A DNA stretch of 64,000 nt from Gemmatimonadota bacterium (GTDB lineage: Bacteria > Gemmatimonadota > Gemmatimonadetes > Longimicrobiales > Gaopeijiaceae), in NCBI GenBank assembly GCA_007121455.1, contig SKKN01000003.1, positions 124,001 through 188,000 on the forward strand, written 5' to 3'. A program made the position numbers and the translations under genes. The stretch's first letter is position 1. Each line of letters opens with the position of its first letter. Below are positions 24,408 to 32,594 of this stretch, one piece after another. The notes under the pieces are model-generated. The model ran no database searches, was not told where the DNA came from, and saw nothing but the letters and a program-made list of their open reading frames with translations.

Positions 24408-25457
24408 TCAGCTCCGGAAGGTGAGCAATTCCGGGTTGTAGAGATCCGCGACCCACTCTCCATATCCGTTGAAGAGCAGCGTTTGCCTCCGCTCTCCCGT
24501 GCCGAGCATCTCCTCCATCCCCTGGGACCACCTCGGGTGCGGGACGTCCGGGTTCACGATGGAGTAGAAGCCGTACTCGTCTGGCTCTACATCGCTCCAG
24601 AAGATGGACGGGCGGTCGACGAGGAACTCGATCCGGTGGACCGACTTCGGGCTCTTGAACCCGTACTTCCATGGAGCCACGATCCGGAGGGGCGCTCCGT
24701 GCTGCTTCGGGAGTGGCTCTCCGTAGACTCCGGTCGCGACCATCGTCAACTCGTTCATCGCCTCGTCCATGCGGAGCGCTTCGTAGTATGGCCACGGGTA
24801 CCACCCCTCGATGGCCTGGCCCACGGCCTGCTCCGGGCGGTCGAAGCTCACGAACCGGACGTACTGCGCGGTGGAGAGCGGCTTCACCTTCTCGATCAGC
24901 TTCGACAACGGGAAGCCGGCCCAGGGCACGGCGATCGCCCATGCCTCGACGCAGCGGAGCCGGTAGAGCCGTTCTTCGAGCCCGAACTCCCTCTCCAGGT
25001 CTTCCACGTCGAAATGGCCCGGATTCTCCACCTCGCCGGCGATCTCCACACTCCACGGCCGCACGCGGAAGGGCCCCGTGAGATCCCAGATACGGTTCGG
25101 CTCGTTCATCCTTCCGATGAATTCGTAGAAATTGTTGTACGTCGCGGCTTCGATCCGGTCGGTGAGAGGGCGATCCAGCTCGAATCGATCGTCTCTGGCG
25201 GGCGGGTAGAGGTCCTCGTTTGCGGTGGGGCAGATCGTCTGGAGCGGGTGGCTCGGAGGATGGGCGTTGCAGCCGTCCCCCGGCCCGCCGGTCGGGGGCT
25301 CGAGCGGGGTGAACGAGGAGCCGCATCCCGATGTGGCCACCGCGGCGGCCCCGAGACCCAGCGTGCGAAGGAACGCCTTCCGATTCCAGAAGACCGGCTC
25401 GGGTGTCGCTTCCCGCTCCGGAATCCTCCACCCGGGTGGGACGATGATGTTGGCCAC
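24408..25457 (-). CDS. msrP: MsrP-like molybdopterin methionine-sulfoxide reductase subunit
   Basis: 349 aa from a GTG at 25457 with GGAG 5-8 nt upstream (25502 GTG is longer, without a site). YedY/MsrP fold: PGWRIPEREATPEPVFW, NNFYEF, Mo-ligand Cys in LRCVEAWAIAVPW, and GAPLRIVAPWKYGFKSPKS. The family repairs oxidised methionine in periplasmic proteins. The export signal reads NRKAFLRTLGLG: Arg-Lys instead of twin Arg, and it ends in TSGCGSS, which could be a lipobox. The usual membrane haem partner MsrQ is not adjacent. It faces the soxCD operon tail to tail (30 nt), so two sulfur-related Mo enzymes lie side by side. Confidence 0.85.
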   Translation of the reverse strand: MANIIVPPGWRIPEREATPEPVFWNRKAFLRTLGLGAAAVATSGCGSSFTPLEPPTGGPGDGCNAHPPSHPLQTICPTANEDLYPPARDDRFELDRPLTDRIEAATYNNFYEFIGRMNEPNRIWDLTGPFRVRPWSVEIAGEVENPGHFDVEDLEREFGLEERLYRLRCVEAWAIAVPWAGFPLSKLIEKVKPLSTAQYVRFVSFDRPEQAVGQAIEGWYPWPYYEALRMDEAMNELTMVATGVYGEPLPKQHGAPLRIVAPWKYGFKSPKSVHRIEFLVDRPSIFWSDVEPDEYGFYSIVNPDVPHPRWSQGMEEMLGTGERRQTLLFNGYGEWVADLYNPELLTFRS

Positions 25458-25701
25458 AGGCTCTCCGGGGCCGGGTCTCGCGGTACGATCGATGCGGATC
25501 ACCGCCGTGCCGTCGCTGCCCCCGCTCTCGCTCCAACATACCCTTGGATCCGGAGCAGGGTCAATCGATTGAGATCAGCGGGGGCAGGGTCGCATGGCTT
25601 GCCCTCGAGCCGCGTCCCCTACACACTTTCCGAAGTCATTGCCCGCGCCGTGTGGACGGCCGCGGAACCGATATTCGATGCAGCTTCGAAGGGGACGGTC
25701 C

Positions 25702-26481
25702 ATGGAGTTCGGTTTGAACGGGAAGGTGGCGCTGGTCACCGGGGGGAGTCGGGGGATCGGAGCGGCAATCGCTCACTCCCTGGCACGGGAAGGCTGCTCG
25801 CTGGCGATCTGTGCTCGGGATGGGAAGGCGCTGGAGGCGGCTGCGGAGAGCTTGCGGGAAGCTGGAGCGCCGCATGTGTTCGCTCGGCCGCTGGACGTGA
25901 CGGAGCGGAGCGAAGCGGCTCCGTTCGTGGCCGAGGCGGTTCGTGAGCTCGGCGGCGTCGACGTCCTCGTGAACAATGTGGGTGGAAACCGCCGCAAGCC
26001 CTTCGAGGAGACGACGGACGAGGATTGGGACGATCTTCTCGAGCTGAACCTCCTCTCCGCCCTGAGGTTCTCCCGCCTCGCCATTCCCGAAATGCGGAAG
26101 CGCGAGGGCGGGTCGATCGTCTTCATCTCCTCCGTCTTCGGCCGGGAGGCCGGCGGGCCCGGCCTCTCCCTCTACAACGTGACGAAGACCGCCATGATCA
26201 GCGCTGCAAAGATCATGGCGCTGGAGGTCGCCGGGGACGGGATCCGTGTAAACAGCGTAGCGCCGGGCTCCATCCGGTTTCCGGGGGGAAGCTGGGACCG
26301 CCGGGTAAAGGAGGATCCGGAGGGGATGGACGCATTCGTCGAGGCGAACCTTCCGCTCGGGCGGTTCGGAACCGCGGAGGAGGTCGCGAATCTGGTCACG
26401 TTTCTCGCTTCGCCGAGGGCGGGGCTGCTGACCGGGGCGTGCATCCCGGCGGATGGGAGTCAGGGCAAGTCGCTGATCTGA
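25702..26481 (+). CDS. SDR family oxidoreductase
   Basis: 259 aa classical SDR. Cofactor site TGGSRGIGAAIA (residues 12-23), NNVGG (about 93), catalytic Ser in VFISSVFG and Tyr-Lys in YNVTKTA, then the N(S)VAPGSI block. CARDGKAL after the second strand suggests preference for NADP(H). Closest in style to FabG-like 3-oxoacyl reductases and glucose dehydrogenase-type SDRs; the substrate is unknown. The ATG at 25702 follows GGGGACGG. A longer frame upstream has no coding signal. It converges with the YjbQ-like gene (42-nt gap). Confidence 0.9.
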   Translation: MEFGLNGKVALVTGGSRGIGAAIAHSLAREGCSLAICARDGKALEAAAESLREAGAPHVFARPLDVTERSEAAPFVAEAVRELGGVDVLVNNVGGNRRKPFEETTDEDWDDLLELNLLSALRFSRLAIPEMRKREGGSIVFISSVFGREAGGPGLSLYNVTKTAMISAAKIMALEVAGDGIRVNSVAPGSIRFPGGSWDRRVKEDPEGMDAFVEANLPLGRFGTAEEVANLVTFLASPRAGLLTGACIPADGSQGKSLI

Positions 26482-26523
26482 GGCCCCACGAGTCGAGGCG
26501 GCGTCGGCTCCGGGGAGCGTGCC

Positions 26524-27594
26524 TCAGTGGAGGCGGACGAACGTGAGCTCTACTTCACGAAGTGCGGAAGGAGCGCTCCGCCAATGCACGAGGATGGGAC
26601 TCTGGTAGGTCCCTTCGGCGATGCGGCCCGCGCCATTTCCGTCGAGCGCGAGGATGGGAAGGCTGATCGCCTTTTTCACCCGGAGGAACCGGGAGGCAGG
26701 AACGGCCATGAATCGATTCACGATCCGCTCCACGACGGATTCGCTCATTCCGAGGACGTCCATGAGCTCATTGATGATCTTCACGACGTCGTAACGAGCG
26801 TAATTCATCGTCTTGCCGGGTATGGCACGCGGATCCCGGATCGCTCCCTTCCCCTTCTCGAGCATGAACCGGAGGGGATTCGAGAGCACCTCCGGGAGAT
26901 CATGGCTCATGAGGAGGGTCTCGTATTCGTTTACGGTGAGCCCGGCGTGCTGCTCCTCGGGAAGGAGCGCGATGTCGACGCGGCCCCGGTCGATCCCCTG
27001 TCGGCGCACCTCCTCCTCGATGCGGGCGAAGAGCCCGATCCGGGGATCCTTGAGGTTGACCGAATCGACCGCATGCCGGGAGACCGGGATCTTCATCCGC
27101 GTGGTCCCGGTGACCTCCTCTCCGTGGTACCCCACGACCGTGGTCTTCCTCGTTCGACGCACGGGGCCGTTCGTCCCGTCGAGGTCGACGAACCAGGTGC
27201 GGGTGTCGCCGGTCTGCTCCACGCTCACGCAGTTGGCCAGTCCGGCGGCAATGAACGTCAGGTGGGAGTCCGCGTTTCGCGGCTCCGTGGCCCGCTGCTC
27301 CTCGCTCAGCTCGGAGCGAAGATCGAGCTCGTCGTGCCGGTATCCGGCGTCCGGGGGGAAGACGCGTTGGAAGGCAGAGAGAAATTGCCGGATGCTGTCC
27401 TGGTCGTGATTGAGGCGTCCGGCGAGACGGGTGTCCACATATCCCGCGGTGGTGTGATAGGAGAGGTAGAGGGCCTTCGGATATGCGTGGAGGCGGTCCC
27501 CGACCTGATCCTTCAGGTGACGGTTGACATCAACCACTTCCAGCCGAGAGGAAGGCCGGAGCTCCAGCGTCGTTTGAAAGGGAGCCGAGGACAT
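26524..27594 (-). CDS. Duplicated YjbQ/UPF0047-like protein
   Basis: 356 aa, against about 135 for ordinary YjbQ proteins. The first half (about 15-165) has the YjbQ pattern: LYLSYHTTAGYVDTR (HTTAG is the family motif), then DSHLTFIAAGLANCVSV and a terminal VDLDG...RRTRKTTVVG. The second half repeats the order in diverged form: HAGLTVNEYE in place of HTTAGVTINE, and at the end GTYQSPILVHWRSAP followed by ELTFVRLH, matching the GTWQGI...R end of YjbQ. No signal peptide; cytoplasmic. YjbQ members have been linked to thiamine-phosphate synthase activity, but no firm role exists. The tandem reading is my inference from these motifs. Confidence 0.7.
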   Translation of the reverse strand: MSSAPFQTTLELRPSSRLEVVDVNRHLKDQVGDRLHAYPKALYLSYHTTAGYVDTRLAGRLNHDQDSIRQFLSAFQRVFPPDAGYRHDELDLRSELSEEQRATEPRNADSHLTFIAAGLANCVSVEQTGDTRTWFVDLDGTNGPVRRTRKTTVVGYHGEEVTGTTRMKIPVSRHAVDSVNLKDPRIGLFARIEEEVRRQGIDRGRVDIALLPEEQHAGLTVNEYETLLMSHDLPEVLSNPLRFMLEKGKGAIRDPRAIPGKTMNYARYDVVKIINELMDVLGMSESVVERIVNRFMAVPASRFLRVKKAISLPILALDGNGAGRIAEGTYQSPILVHWRSAPSALREVELTFVRLH

Positions 27595-27775
27595 GGAGAC
27601 GGCCCGTGGGTTTCGCGGCGTGAGCGGGTCCGGAGGCCCGGAGCTTCGATCGATGCAGCCTCTATGAAATCGCCATTTTCTCGTGGCGCGTCAACGGGTG
27701 ACGTTCGGAGGCTCCATCTACCACCGTGCCGGCTCGAGCCTCCGGAGCCGGTGGTGAGCCACGACGAGGAGTACG

Positions 27776-28357
27776 ATGACACGTGATGCCGACACTCTGG
27801 AAGTCCGCGGCGGCCTGTGGTGCGACCCCGCCACCGGAGAGCCCTTCACGGGACCGGTCGAGGGCCGCCATCCCGGTGGAGCAATGGCGTGGAGGGGCCA
27901 ACTCGAACAGGGCCGGTGGCACGGTCGCTTCGAACGCTGGTTCCAGGATGGATCTCCCCACCGGGTCGCGCATTACGACCGTGGTACGCCGGACGGTATC
28001 CAGGTTCTGTGGGATGAGAGCGGCCACAAGAAGTGGGAGTTCACGCTCGTCGATGGCCGCCAGGAGGGGGTCGTCACGCATTGGCACCCGAATGGGGAGA
28101 AGCAGTCGGAGGGTACGTATCGGCAAGGCAAACCCCATGGGACCGTCACCCATTGGTACGAGAGCGGCGTGAAGGAGTCGGAGATCGCGTACGTGGACGG
28201 AAGGCGCGAGGGGGCGTGGGTCCAGTGGTATGACAATGGTCAGAAGGAGTCGCAGGGCGAGGTGAGGGACGGAAGGAAGGTGGGCACCTGGATTCGGTGG
28301 GACCGCGACGGCACCGAGGCGAAGCGGGTGGATAACGGTAGTCCGGGGGACGCATGA
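27776..28357 (+). CDS. MORN-repeat / YwqK-like protein
   Basis: 193 aa built from about seven repeats of roughly 23 residues: GRWHGRFERWFQDGSPH, GTPDGIQVLWDESGHK, GRQEGVVTHWHPNGEKQS, GKPHGTVTHWYESGVKES, GRREGAWVQWYDNGQKES, GRKVGTWIRWDRDGTEA. These are the MORN-variant repeats of YwqK-type proteins, sometimes annotated as antitoxins, though without proof. No signal peptide and no toxin gene beside it, so it is better called a repeat protein of unknown role. The first 25 residues are non-repetitive. A symmetrical hairpin follows 16 nt after the stop. Confidence 0.85.
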   Translation: MTRDADTLEVRGGLWCDPATGEPFTGPVEGRHPGGAMAWRGQLEQGRWHGRFERWFQDGSPHRVAHYDRGTPDGIQVLWDESGHKKWEFTLVDGRQEGVVTHWHPNGEKQSEGTYRQGKPHGTVTHWYESGVKESEIAYVDGRREGAWVQWYDNGQKESQGEVRDGRKVGTWIRWDRDGTEAKRVDNGSPGDA

Positions 28358-28372
28358 CTCCTGAATGAGAAA

Positions 28373-28407
28373 GCCCCGGCAGGGAAGTCCTCCTTCCCTG
28401 CCGGGGC
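28373..28407 (-). terminator. Hairpin between convergent genes
   Basis: Perfect 15-bp stem (gccccggcagggaag / cttccctgccggggc) with a 5-nt loop. Read on the minus strand it is followed by TTTCTCATT, so it suits the gene at 28453-29043 best; on the plus strand there is no T run, but it lies 16 nt after the MORN gene and may stop both transcripts. Confidence 0.75.
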
Positions 28408-28452
28408 CGGCTGAGCCACCGTCGCGCGGAGCGACGCCCGATCAGCGTCTGA

Positions 28453-29043
28453 TCAGTTGCCCGGAGGCGGACCGGCGTGGGCCCCGAGAATCTCCGCGAG
28501 CTCCTCCAGACGCTCGAGGAGCTCATCCGCCTCGGGGTCGAGGCTCGTGATCTCCGCCATGAGTCTGTCCTGGAAGGACTCGATTCCTTCCCGGACCTCG
28601 GGCTGCTCCATTGCCTGGGCCTGGGCCTGCTGAAGTCGGACTTCGATCTGCTGGGCCTCCTGGAAGATCTGCTGGGCTGCGGCTTCATCCTCCTCGGCCT
28701 GCGCCTGCATCATCTCACCCTGGAGTTCCCCGAGCCGCTCGACTCCCTGCTCGAACTCGGGGTCGGCTTCGTGCATGGCCACCTCCATCATCTCCTGGAG
28801 CTCGGCCTGCTGCGTCTGAAGCTCCGGATTCTCCTGCATCGCCTGGGCCTGGAGCGTCTGCAACTGCTGCTGCTTCTCCTCGAACTCCTGGAAGAGCTCC
28901 TGGATGCCCTCCTGGCCGGGAACGTCCTGCCCCGGAATCTGCTGCGCTGCCACGGGGGCGTGCAGGAGAAGGAAGAGAACGGCTGCACCCGCCAGGGTAA
29001 GCTTCCAGATCAGCGCGTGGCCGGCATGGGCAACGCTGTTCAT
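28453..29043 (-). CDS. Secreted coiled-coil protein, Gln/Glu-rich
   Basis: 196 aa. Signal peptide (WKLTLAGAAVLFLLLHAPVAAQ), then an almost fully helical, very acidic and Gln-rich mature part: QELFQEFEEKQQQLQTLQAQAM, ELQTQQAELQEMM, EAQQIEVRLQQAQAQAM. Heptad spacing of Leu/Met suggests a long coiled coil from about residue 45 to 185, interrupted by DPEFEQG and SLDPEADEL. The periplasm is the likely location. It resembles Skp/OmpH-type chaperones in composition only; I do not recognise the family. Confidence 0.8.
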   Translation of the reverse strand: MNSVAHAGHALIWKLTLAGAAVLFLLLHAPVAAQQIPGQDVPGQEGIQELFQEFEEKQQQLQTLQAQAMQENPELQTQQAELQEMMEVAMHEADPEFEQGVERLGELQGEMMQAQAEEDEAAAQQIFQEAQQIEVRLQQAQAQAMEQPEVREGIESFQDRLMAEITSLDPEADELLERLEELAEILGAHAGPPPGN

Positions 29044-29279
29044 ACGCGTACTCCCGCTGAAGTCGGTCTGATGAATCCCGGTTCCAGATCAGCCCGAACC
29101 GGCTCCGAGAAGAGAAGGCTAACCCTCTCCTGCATGCAAGGCCCCGGGTGTGCCGGGAACCGCCCTCCGGGGAGGGCCGAGGCTATCCTTACAGGTGAGG
29201 GAGGCCCAGGTTCCGCCCCGCGCAGTCCGTCCCGCATCCTCCGGCCTCGGGTTTTGCACCTATGCGCGCGCGCGATCGC
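29044..29279. other. First half of a 465-nt divergent intergenic region
   Basis: Together with the two elements below, 29044-29508 separates the coiled-coil gene from the TRAP transporter gene. No protein-coding gene is apparent. It includes an alternating purine-pyrimidine run, gcgcgcgcgcg, near 29264-29274 just before the tandem repeat. Confidence 0.5.
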
Positions 29280-29320
29280 GGTAGGCGACGGAGCTTAAAT
29301 GGTAGGCGACGGAGCTTAAA
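29280..29320. repeat. Two tandem copies of a 21-nt unit
   Basis: ggtaggcgacggagcttaaa occurs at 29280-29299 and identically at 29301-29320, one base between them, making a 21-nt direct repeat period (two helical turns). It lies upstream of the TRAP transporter gene in a non-coding region. It could be a pair of regulator sites on the same helix face or a simple duplication. Confidence 0.85.
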
Positions 29321-29367
29321 GTTCCCATGAACGACCGCCTCCGGGATTCGTGGGGCACTGGTCTCCG

Positions 29368-29390
29368 ACCCGCCTTGACGGGCGGGTTTT
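29368..29390 (+). promoter_or_regulatory. Short terminator-like hairpin or promoter upstream of the TRAP gene
   Basis: acccgcc / ggcgggt (7 bp) with loop ttgacg, followed by four T residues including the last stem base. The loop contains TTGACG, which, with TACCTT at 29397-29402 and a 16-nt spacer, could instead be a promoter. Both readings fit; as no plus-strand gene precedes it, an attenuator in a leader or the end of a short RNA is possible. Confidence 0.35.
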
Positions 29391-29508
29391 CCAGCCTACC
29401 TTTGCCTGCCCTGAAGTACGGCTGCGGTCGGTACTGCGGCCGGGGGGCTGCCTCACGAGGCGTCCACCTCGGTACGTTGCCTTCAAGAGCCCTAAGGAGA
29501 TTCAGTTC

Positions 29509-31398
29509 GTGGCGATTCGGTACGTCATTTTCGGCCTCGCGGCCACCGCGGCGGCATTCCACCTGTATGCGGCGGGGGTCGAGCCGTTCACCGCGCTCGT
29601 TCAGCGTCCGGTCCACCTCGCGCTCATGTCCGCTCTGGGGTTTCTCGGAGTCGGCGTCATGGTCGGCGCCGGGAAAAAGTGGGATGCGCAGAGCAAGGTC
29701 GAGAAGGGAATCTCGCTCGTGCTCGGCGCGGGGATGGTATGGAGCTGCATCCATCTCGCCGTTCGTCACGAGGAGCTGGTCCAACAGGTCGGCCGCCCGC
29801 AGCAGCTCGATATCGTTGCCGGTGTGATCTGCATCCTGACGCTTCTCGAGCTCACGCGTCGCACGACCGGTTGGGGGCTGATTTCGATCGCGATCGCAGC
29901 CATCATCTATGCGGTGGTCGGCCCTTACCTCCCCGGGATCCTCGCCCACCGTGGTTACACCCCCGGCCGGATCGTGGAGCACCTCTACCTCTCGATGGAC
30001 GGGATCTGGGGAATACCGCTCGGCGTCTCGGCCGACTTCGTCTACCTGTTCGTGCTCTTCGGGACGATCCTGGAGGTCGCCGGAGGTGGGCTGCTCCTCA
30101 TCGGTCTGGCCGCACGAGTCGCGGGTCGACTCCGGGGAGGACCTGCGATCACGGCGAGCGTGGCGAGCGCGTTCATGGGATCGCTCTCGGGGAGCGCGGT
30201 GGCCAACGTGGTGACGACCGGCTCGCTCACGATTCCGGTCATGAAGAAGGCCGGCTTCCGCCCCCACTACGCCGGAGGGATCGAGGCGGCAGCGAGCACG
30301 GCGGGGCAGCTCATGCCTCCCGTCATGGGTGCGGGGGCCTTCATCCTCGCGACCTGGACGAACATCCCGTACATCACCGTCGCGACGGCGGCCATCATTC
30401 CCGCGCTTCTCTACTACACGGCGCTCGTGATGGCCATCCAGTTCCGGGCGGCGAAGATGGACCTGGACGCCAGGGGGGCCGTGGAGGATTCCGGGCCGGT
30501 CCTCCCTCGACTGCACCTCCTGCTCCCCGTCGTGGTCATCGTCGTCTTTCTCGCCATGGGCCGGTCGCCGATGCGAGCGGCCTTCTGGGGCGTGGTGTCC
30601 GGGATCGCGGTCACCTTCCTCGTCCGGCAGACATGGCTCTCGCGGGACCAGTTGAAGGATGCGATCGTCGGAGGTGCTGCCAGCACCGTGCAGGTGGCGG
30701 CTGCCTGTGCCGCGGCCGGGCTCGTCGTTGGGGTCGCCTCGCTCACCGGGATCGGCCTCCGGATGTCGGATTTGATCGTGACCCTTTCGATGGGTCAGCT
30801 CCCCCTCGCGCTCTTCTTCACGGCACTCGGTTCGATCATCCTGGGGATGGGCCTTCCGACCACGGCCGCCTATGTGGTCCTTGCTGCGCTTGCGGCGCCG
30901 GCCCTGACGGATCTCGGCGTGCCACTCCTCGCGGCACACCTGTTCGTGTTCTACTTCGGATGCATGTCGAACGTCACGCCGCCCGTTGCACTCGCCGCGT
31001 TCGCGGCATCAGGTGTGGCCGGAGGGCAGGCGATGCAGACCGCGGTGACCGCGATGCTCCTGGCGGGTGCAGGGTTCATCGTTCCCTTCATGTTCGTGTA
31101 CGGTCCGCCTCTCCTGCTCGACGGTACCGTCTTCGAGATCGGCTTCGCGGTGATCAGCGGGATGATCGGCGTGACGGCGCTCGCGGCCGCGGCAATGGGA
31201 TACCTCAACCGGGATCTTCCCTTCTGGGAACGGCTCTTTCTCGGAGTTTCCGCGCTCATCATGCTTTACCCGGGCCTATTCACGGACGCGGTGGGCCTCG
31301 GACTCATCCTCTTCGTCTTCTTCCGGAAGGGAACCGGTGCTCCGGGCAGAACGGCGCCCAGTGTGCAGGAGGCGGATCCGGCGGTAGGCGCCGGCTGA
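29509..31398 (+). CDS. TRAP transporter permease, fused 4TM/12TM (TAXI type)
   Basis: 629 aa from a GTG at 29509 with AAGGAG 9 nt upstream. About 16-18 hydrophobic helices. The first 170 residues are the small DctQ-like part; the rest is the DctM-like core with the inverted repeat motifs GSLSGSAVANVVTTGSLTIPVMKK and GMGLPTTAAYVVLAALAAPAL, plus FYFGCMSNVTPPVALAAFAASG. Such fused permeases work with TAXI-type periplasmic receptors to take up organic acids driven by a sodium gradient. The receptor gene follows at 31630. Earlier in-frame codons would add a non-hydrophobic, arginine-rich stretch, so GTG is preferred. Confidence 0.9.
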   Translation: MAIRYVIFGLAATAAAFHLYAAGVEPFTALVQRPVHLALMSALGFLGVGVMVGAGKKWDAQSKVEKGISLVLGAGMVWSCIHLAVRHEELVQQVGRPQQLDIVAGVICILTLLELTRRTTGWGLISIAIAAIIYAVVGPYLPGILAHRGYTPGRIVEHLYLSMDGIWGIPLGVSADFVYLFVLFGTILEVAGGGLLLIGLAARVAGRLRGGPAITASVASAFMGSLSGSAVANVVTTGSLTIPVMKKAGFRPHYAGGIEAAASTAGQLMPPVMGAGAFILATWTNIPYITVATAAIIPALLYYTALVMAIQFRAAKMDLDARGAVEDSGPVLPRLHLLLPVVVIVVFLAMGRSPMRAAFWGVVSGIAVTFLVRQTWLSRDQLKDAIVGGAASTVQVAAACAAAGLVVGVASLTGIGLRMSDLIVTLSMGQLPLALFFTALGSIILGMGLPTTAAYVVLAALAAPALTDLGVPLLAAHLFVFYFGCMSNVTPPVALAAFAASGVAGGQAMQTAVTAMLLAGAGFIVPFMFVYGPPLLLDGTVFEIGFAVISGMIGVTALAAAAMGYLNRDLPFWERLFLGVSALIMLYPGLFTDAVGLGLILFVFFRKGTGAPGRTAPSVQEADPAVGAG

Positions 31399-31445
31399 GT
31401 CGGCGCTGGATCGCTTCCGGTTGGTGGCTCCGGAGGCTGGCCCGC

Positions 31446-31475
31446 TTGACGCGTGGATGCATTGTAGGGTATAGA
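31446..31475 (+). promoter_or_regulatory. Probable promoter of the TAXI receptor gene
   Basis: TTGACG (31446-31451), 18-nt spacer, TATAGA (31470-31475). It lies in the 231-nt gap between permease and receptor, giving a leader of about 150 nt. An internal promoter here would let the receptor be made in excess over the permease, which is usual for binding-protein transporters. Confidence 0.5.
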
Positions 31476-31629
31476 TTCCATGCGGTCGGCGAGTATCTGT
31501 GGTTCCCAGCCTTCGCCCTTCCCCACCACAAAGGCTGTCTTCGCACGGGACGGACGTGTGCCTGGTGGAGTACCTGGTGGAGTAGGTCTGCTGCGGCCGC
31601 GAAATCGGTCAACTCAGGAGGAAAACAGG

Positions 31630-32589
31630 ATGTTGCGGATGAAGTTCGGTGCAGGTGTTCTGGCGCTCTTCACGGTCGCCCTGCTCGGCGGCTGTGATCT
31701 CGAGGGCCGCTCGTACATGAGCATCGGGACCGCGGGCACCGGTGGGCTCTACTATCCTCTCGGCGGGACGCTGGCCAGCCGCCTTTCCGCCCTCGACGAG
31801 ACGGGGCGCAGCTTCACGGCCGAGGTTACCGGGGGCTCAGTCCAGAACGTGGACCTGCTCCAACGCGGTGACCTCGACCTCGCGATGACGATCAGCACCA
31901 CGGTCTACGGGGCATACAACGGGGACCGGCACTTCCCTGAGGGTTTCGAGGACCTGAGAATCGTCGCACCGCTCTACCCGAACGTGCTGAACGTCCTCGT
32001 ACCCCGGAACTCCGATGCGAGCAGCATCGCGGACCTCCGTGGGCAGAGGGTATCCGTCGGTGCGGCGGGTAGCGGCACGGAGCAGGTGTCCTGGTTCGTA
32101 CTGGACGTGTACGGCCTCGACCAGGAATCGGTTCGGGACCGGTACCTCACCTTCAGCGAGTCGGCTGCCGCCCTCCGCGACGGGTCGATCGAAGCTGCGA
32201 TCATCTCCGTCGGGTATCCCGCTGCCGCGGTGATGGAGGTAATGGAGACCGGAGATGGACGACTCCTCCCGGTCGGCCCGCCCGAGTCCGAGACTCTCAC
32301 CGAGCGGCATCCCTTCTACTTCCAGAGCATCATTCCCGAAGGGTCCTACCGCGGAGTGACGGAGGACGTCCCGACGATCGCCGAGTGGAACTGGATCGTC
32401 GCTCGCGCCGACCTCCCCGACGATGTGGTCCGTTCCGTCCTCACGATCCTCTCGGAGGAGCGCGACCGCCTGGAGCGGGTTACGACGATCGCCAACCAGA
32501 TCGACCTGGATGCGCTCCATGACGCGCCCATTCCGCTCCATCCGGCCGCAGAGGCGTGGCTCGCCGAAAATCGCGGGGGCACCCCTTAG
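31630..32589 (+). CDS. TAXI family TRAP transporter substrate receptor, lipoprotein
   Basis: 319 aa. Start ATG preceded by CAGGAGGAAA. Lipobox LLGGCDL (about residues 18-24), so the receptor is membrane-anchored. Family motifs: MSIGTAGTGGLYYPLGG at the mature N-terminus, AEVTGGSVQNVDLLQRGDLDLAM, and RGQRVSVGAAGSGTE. The receptor should capture an organic acid (TAXI members are known for glutamate/2-oxoglutarate-like substrates) and deliver it to the fused permease. The adjacent acyl-CoA genes suggest a C4/C5 dicarboxylate. It is followed after 5 nt by the GcdH-like gene, a likely co-transcript. Confidence 0.9.
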   Translation: MLRMKFGAGVLALFTVALLGGCDLEGRSYMSIGTAGTGGLYYPLGGTLASRLSALDETGRSFTAEVTGGSVQNVDLLQRGDLDLAMTISTTVYGAYNGDRHFPEGFEDLRIVAPLYPNVLNVLVPRNSDASSIADLRGQRVSVGAAGSGTEQVSWFVLDVYGLDQESVRDRYLTFSESAAALRDGSIEAAIISVGYPAAAVMEVMETGDGRLLPVGPPESETLTERHPFYFQSIIPEGSYRGVTEDVPTIAEWNWIVARADLPDDVVRSVLTILSEERDRLERVTTIANQIDLDALHDAPIPLHPAAEAWLAENRGGTP

Positions 32590-32594
32590 GCGGG

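Noticed and set aside
27776-28357. Toxin-antitoxin pair based on the YwqK-like protein
   Set aside because: There is no toxin-like gene beside it, and the antitoxin label for this repeat family is unproven.
29264-29274. gcgcgcgcgcg as a Z-DNA or regulatory element
   Set aside because: Eleven alternating bases in 65-70% GC DNA are not unusual enough to call a feature.
29679-31697. A 672-codon plus-strand frame overlapping the TRAP permease
   Set aside because: It is read in another frame of the permease gene and shows only Arg/Gly/His-rich noise.
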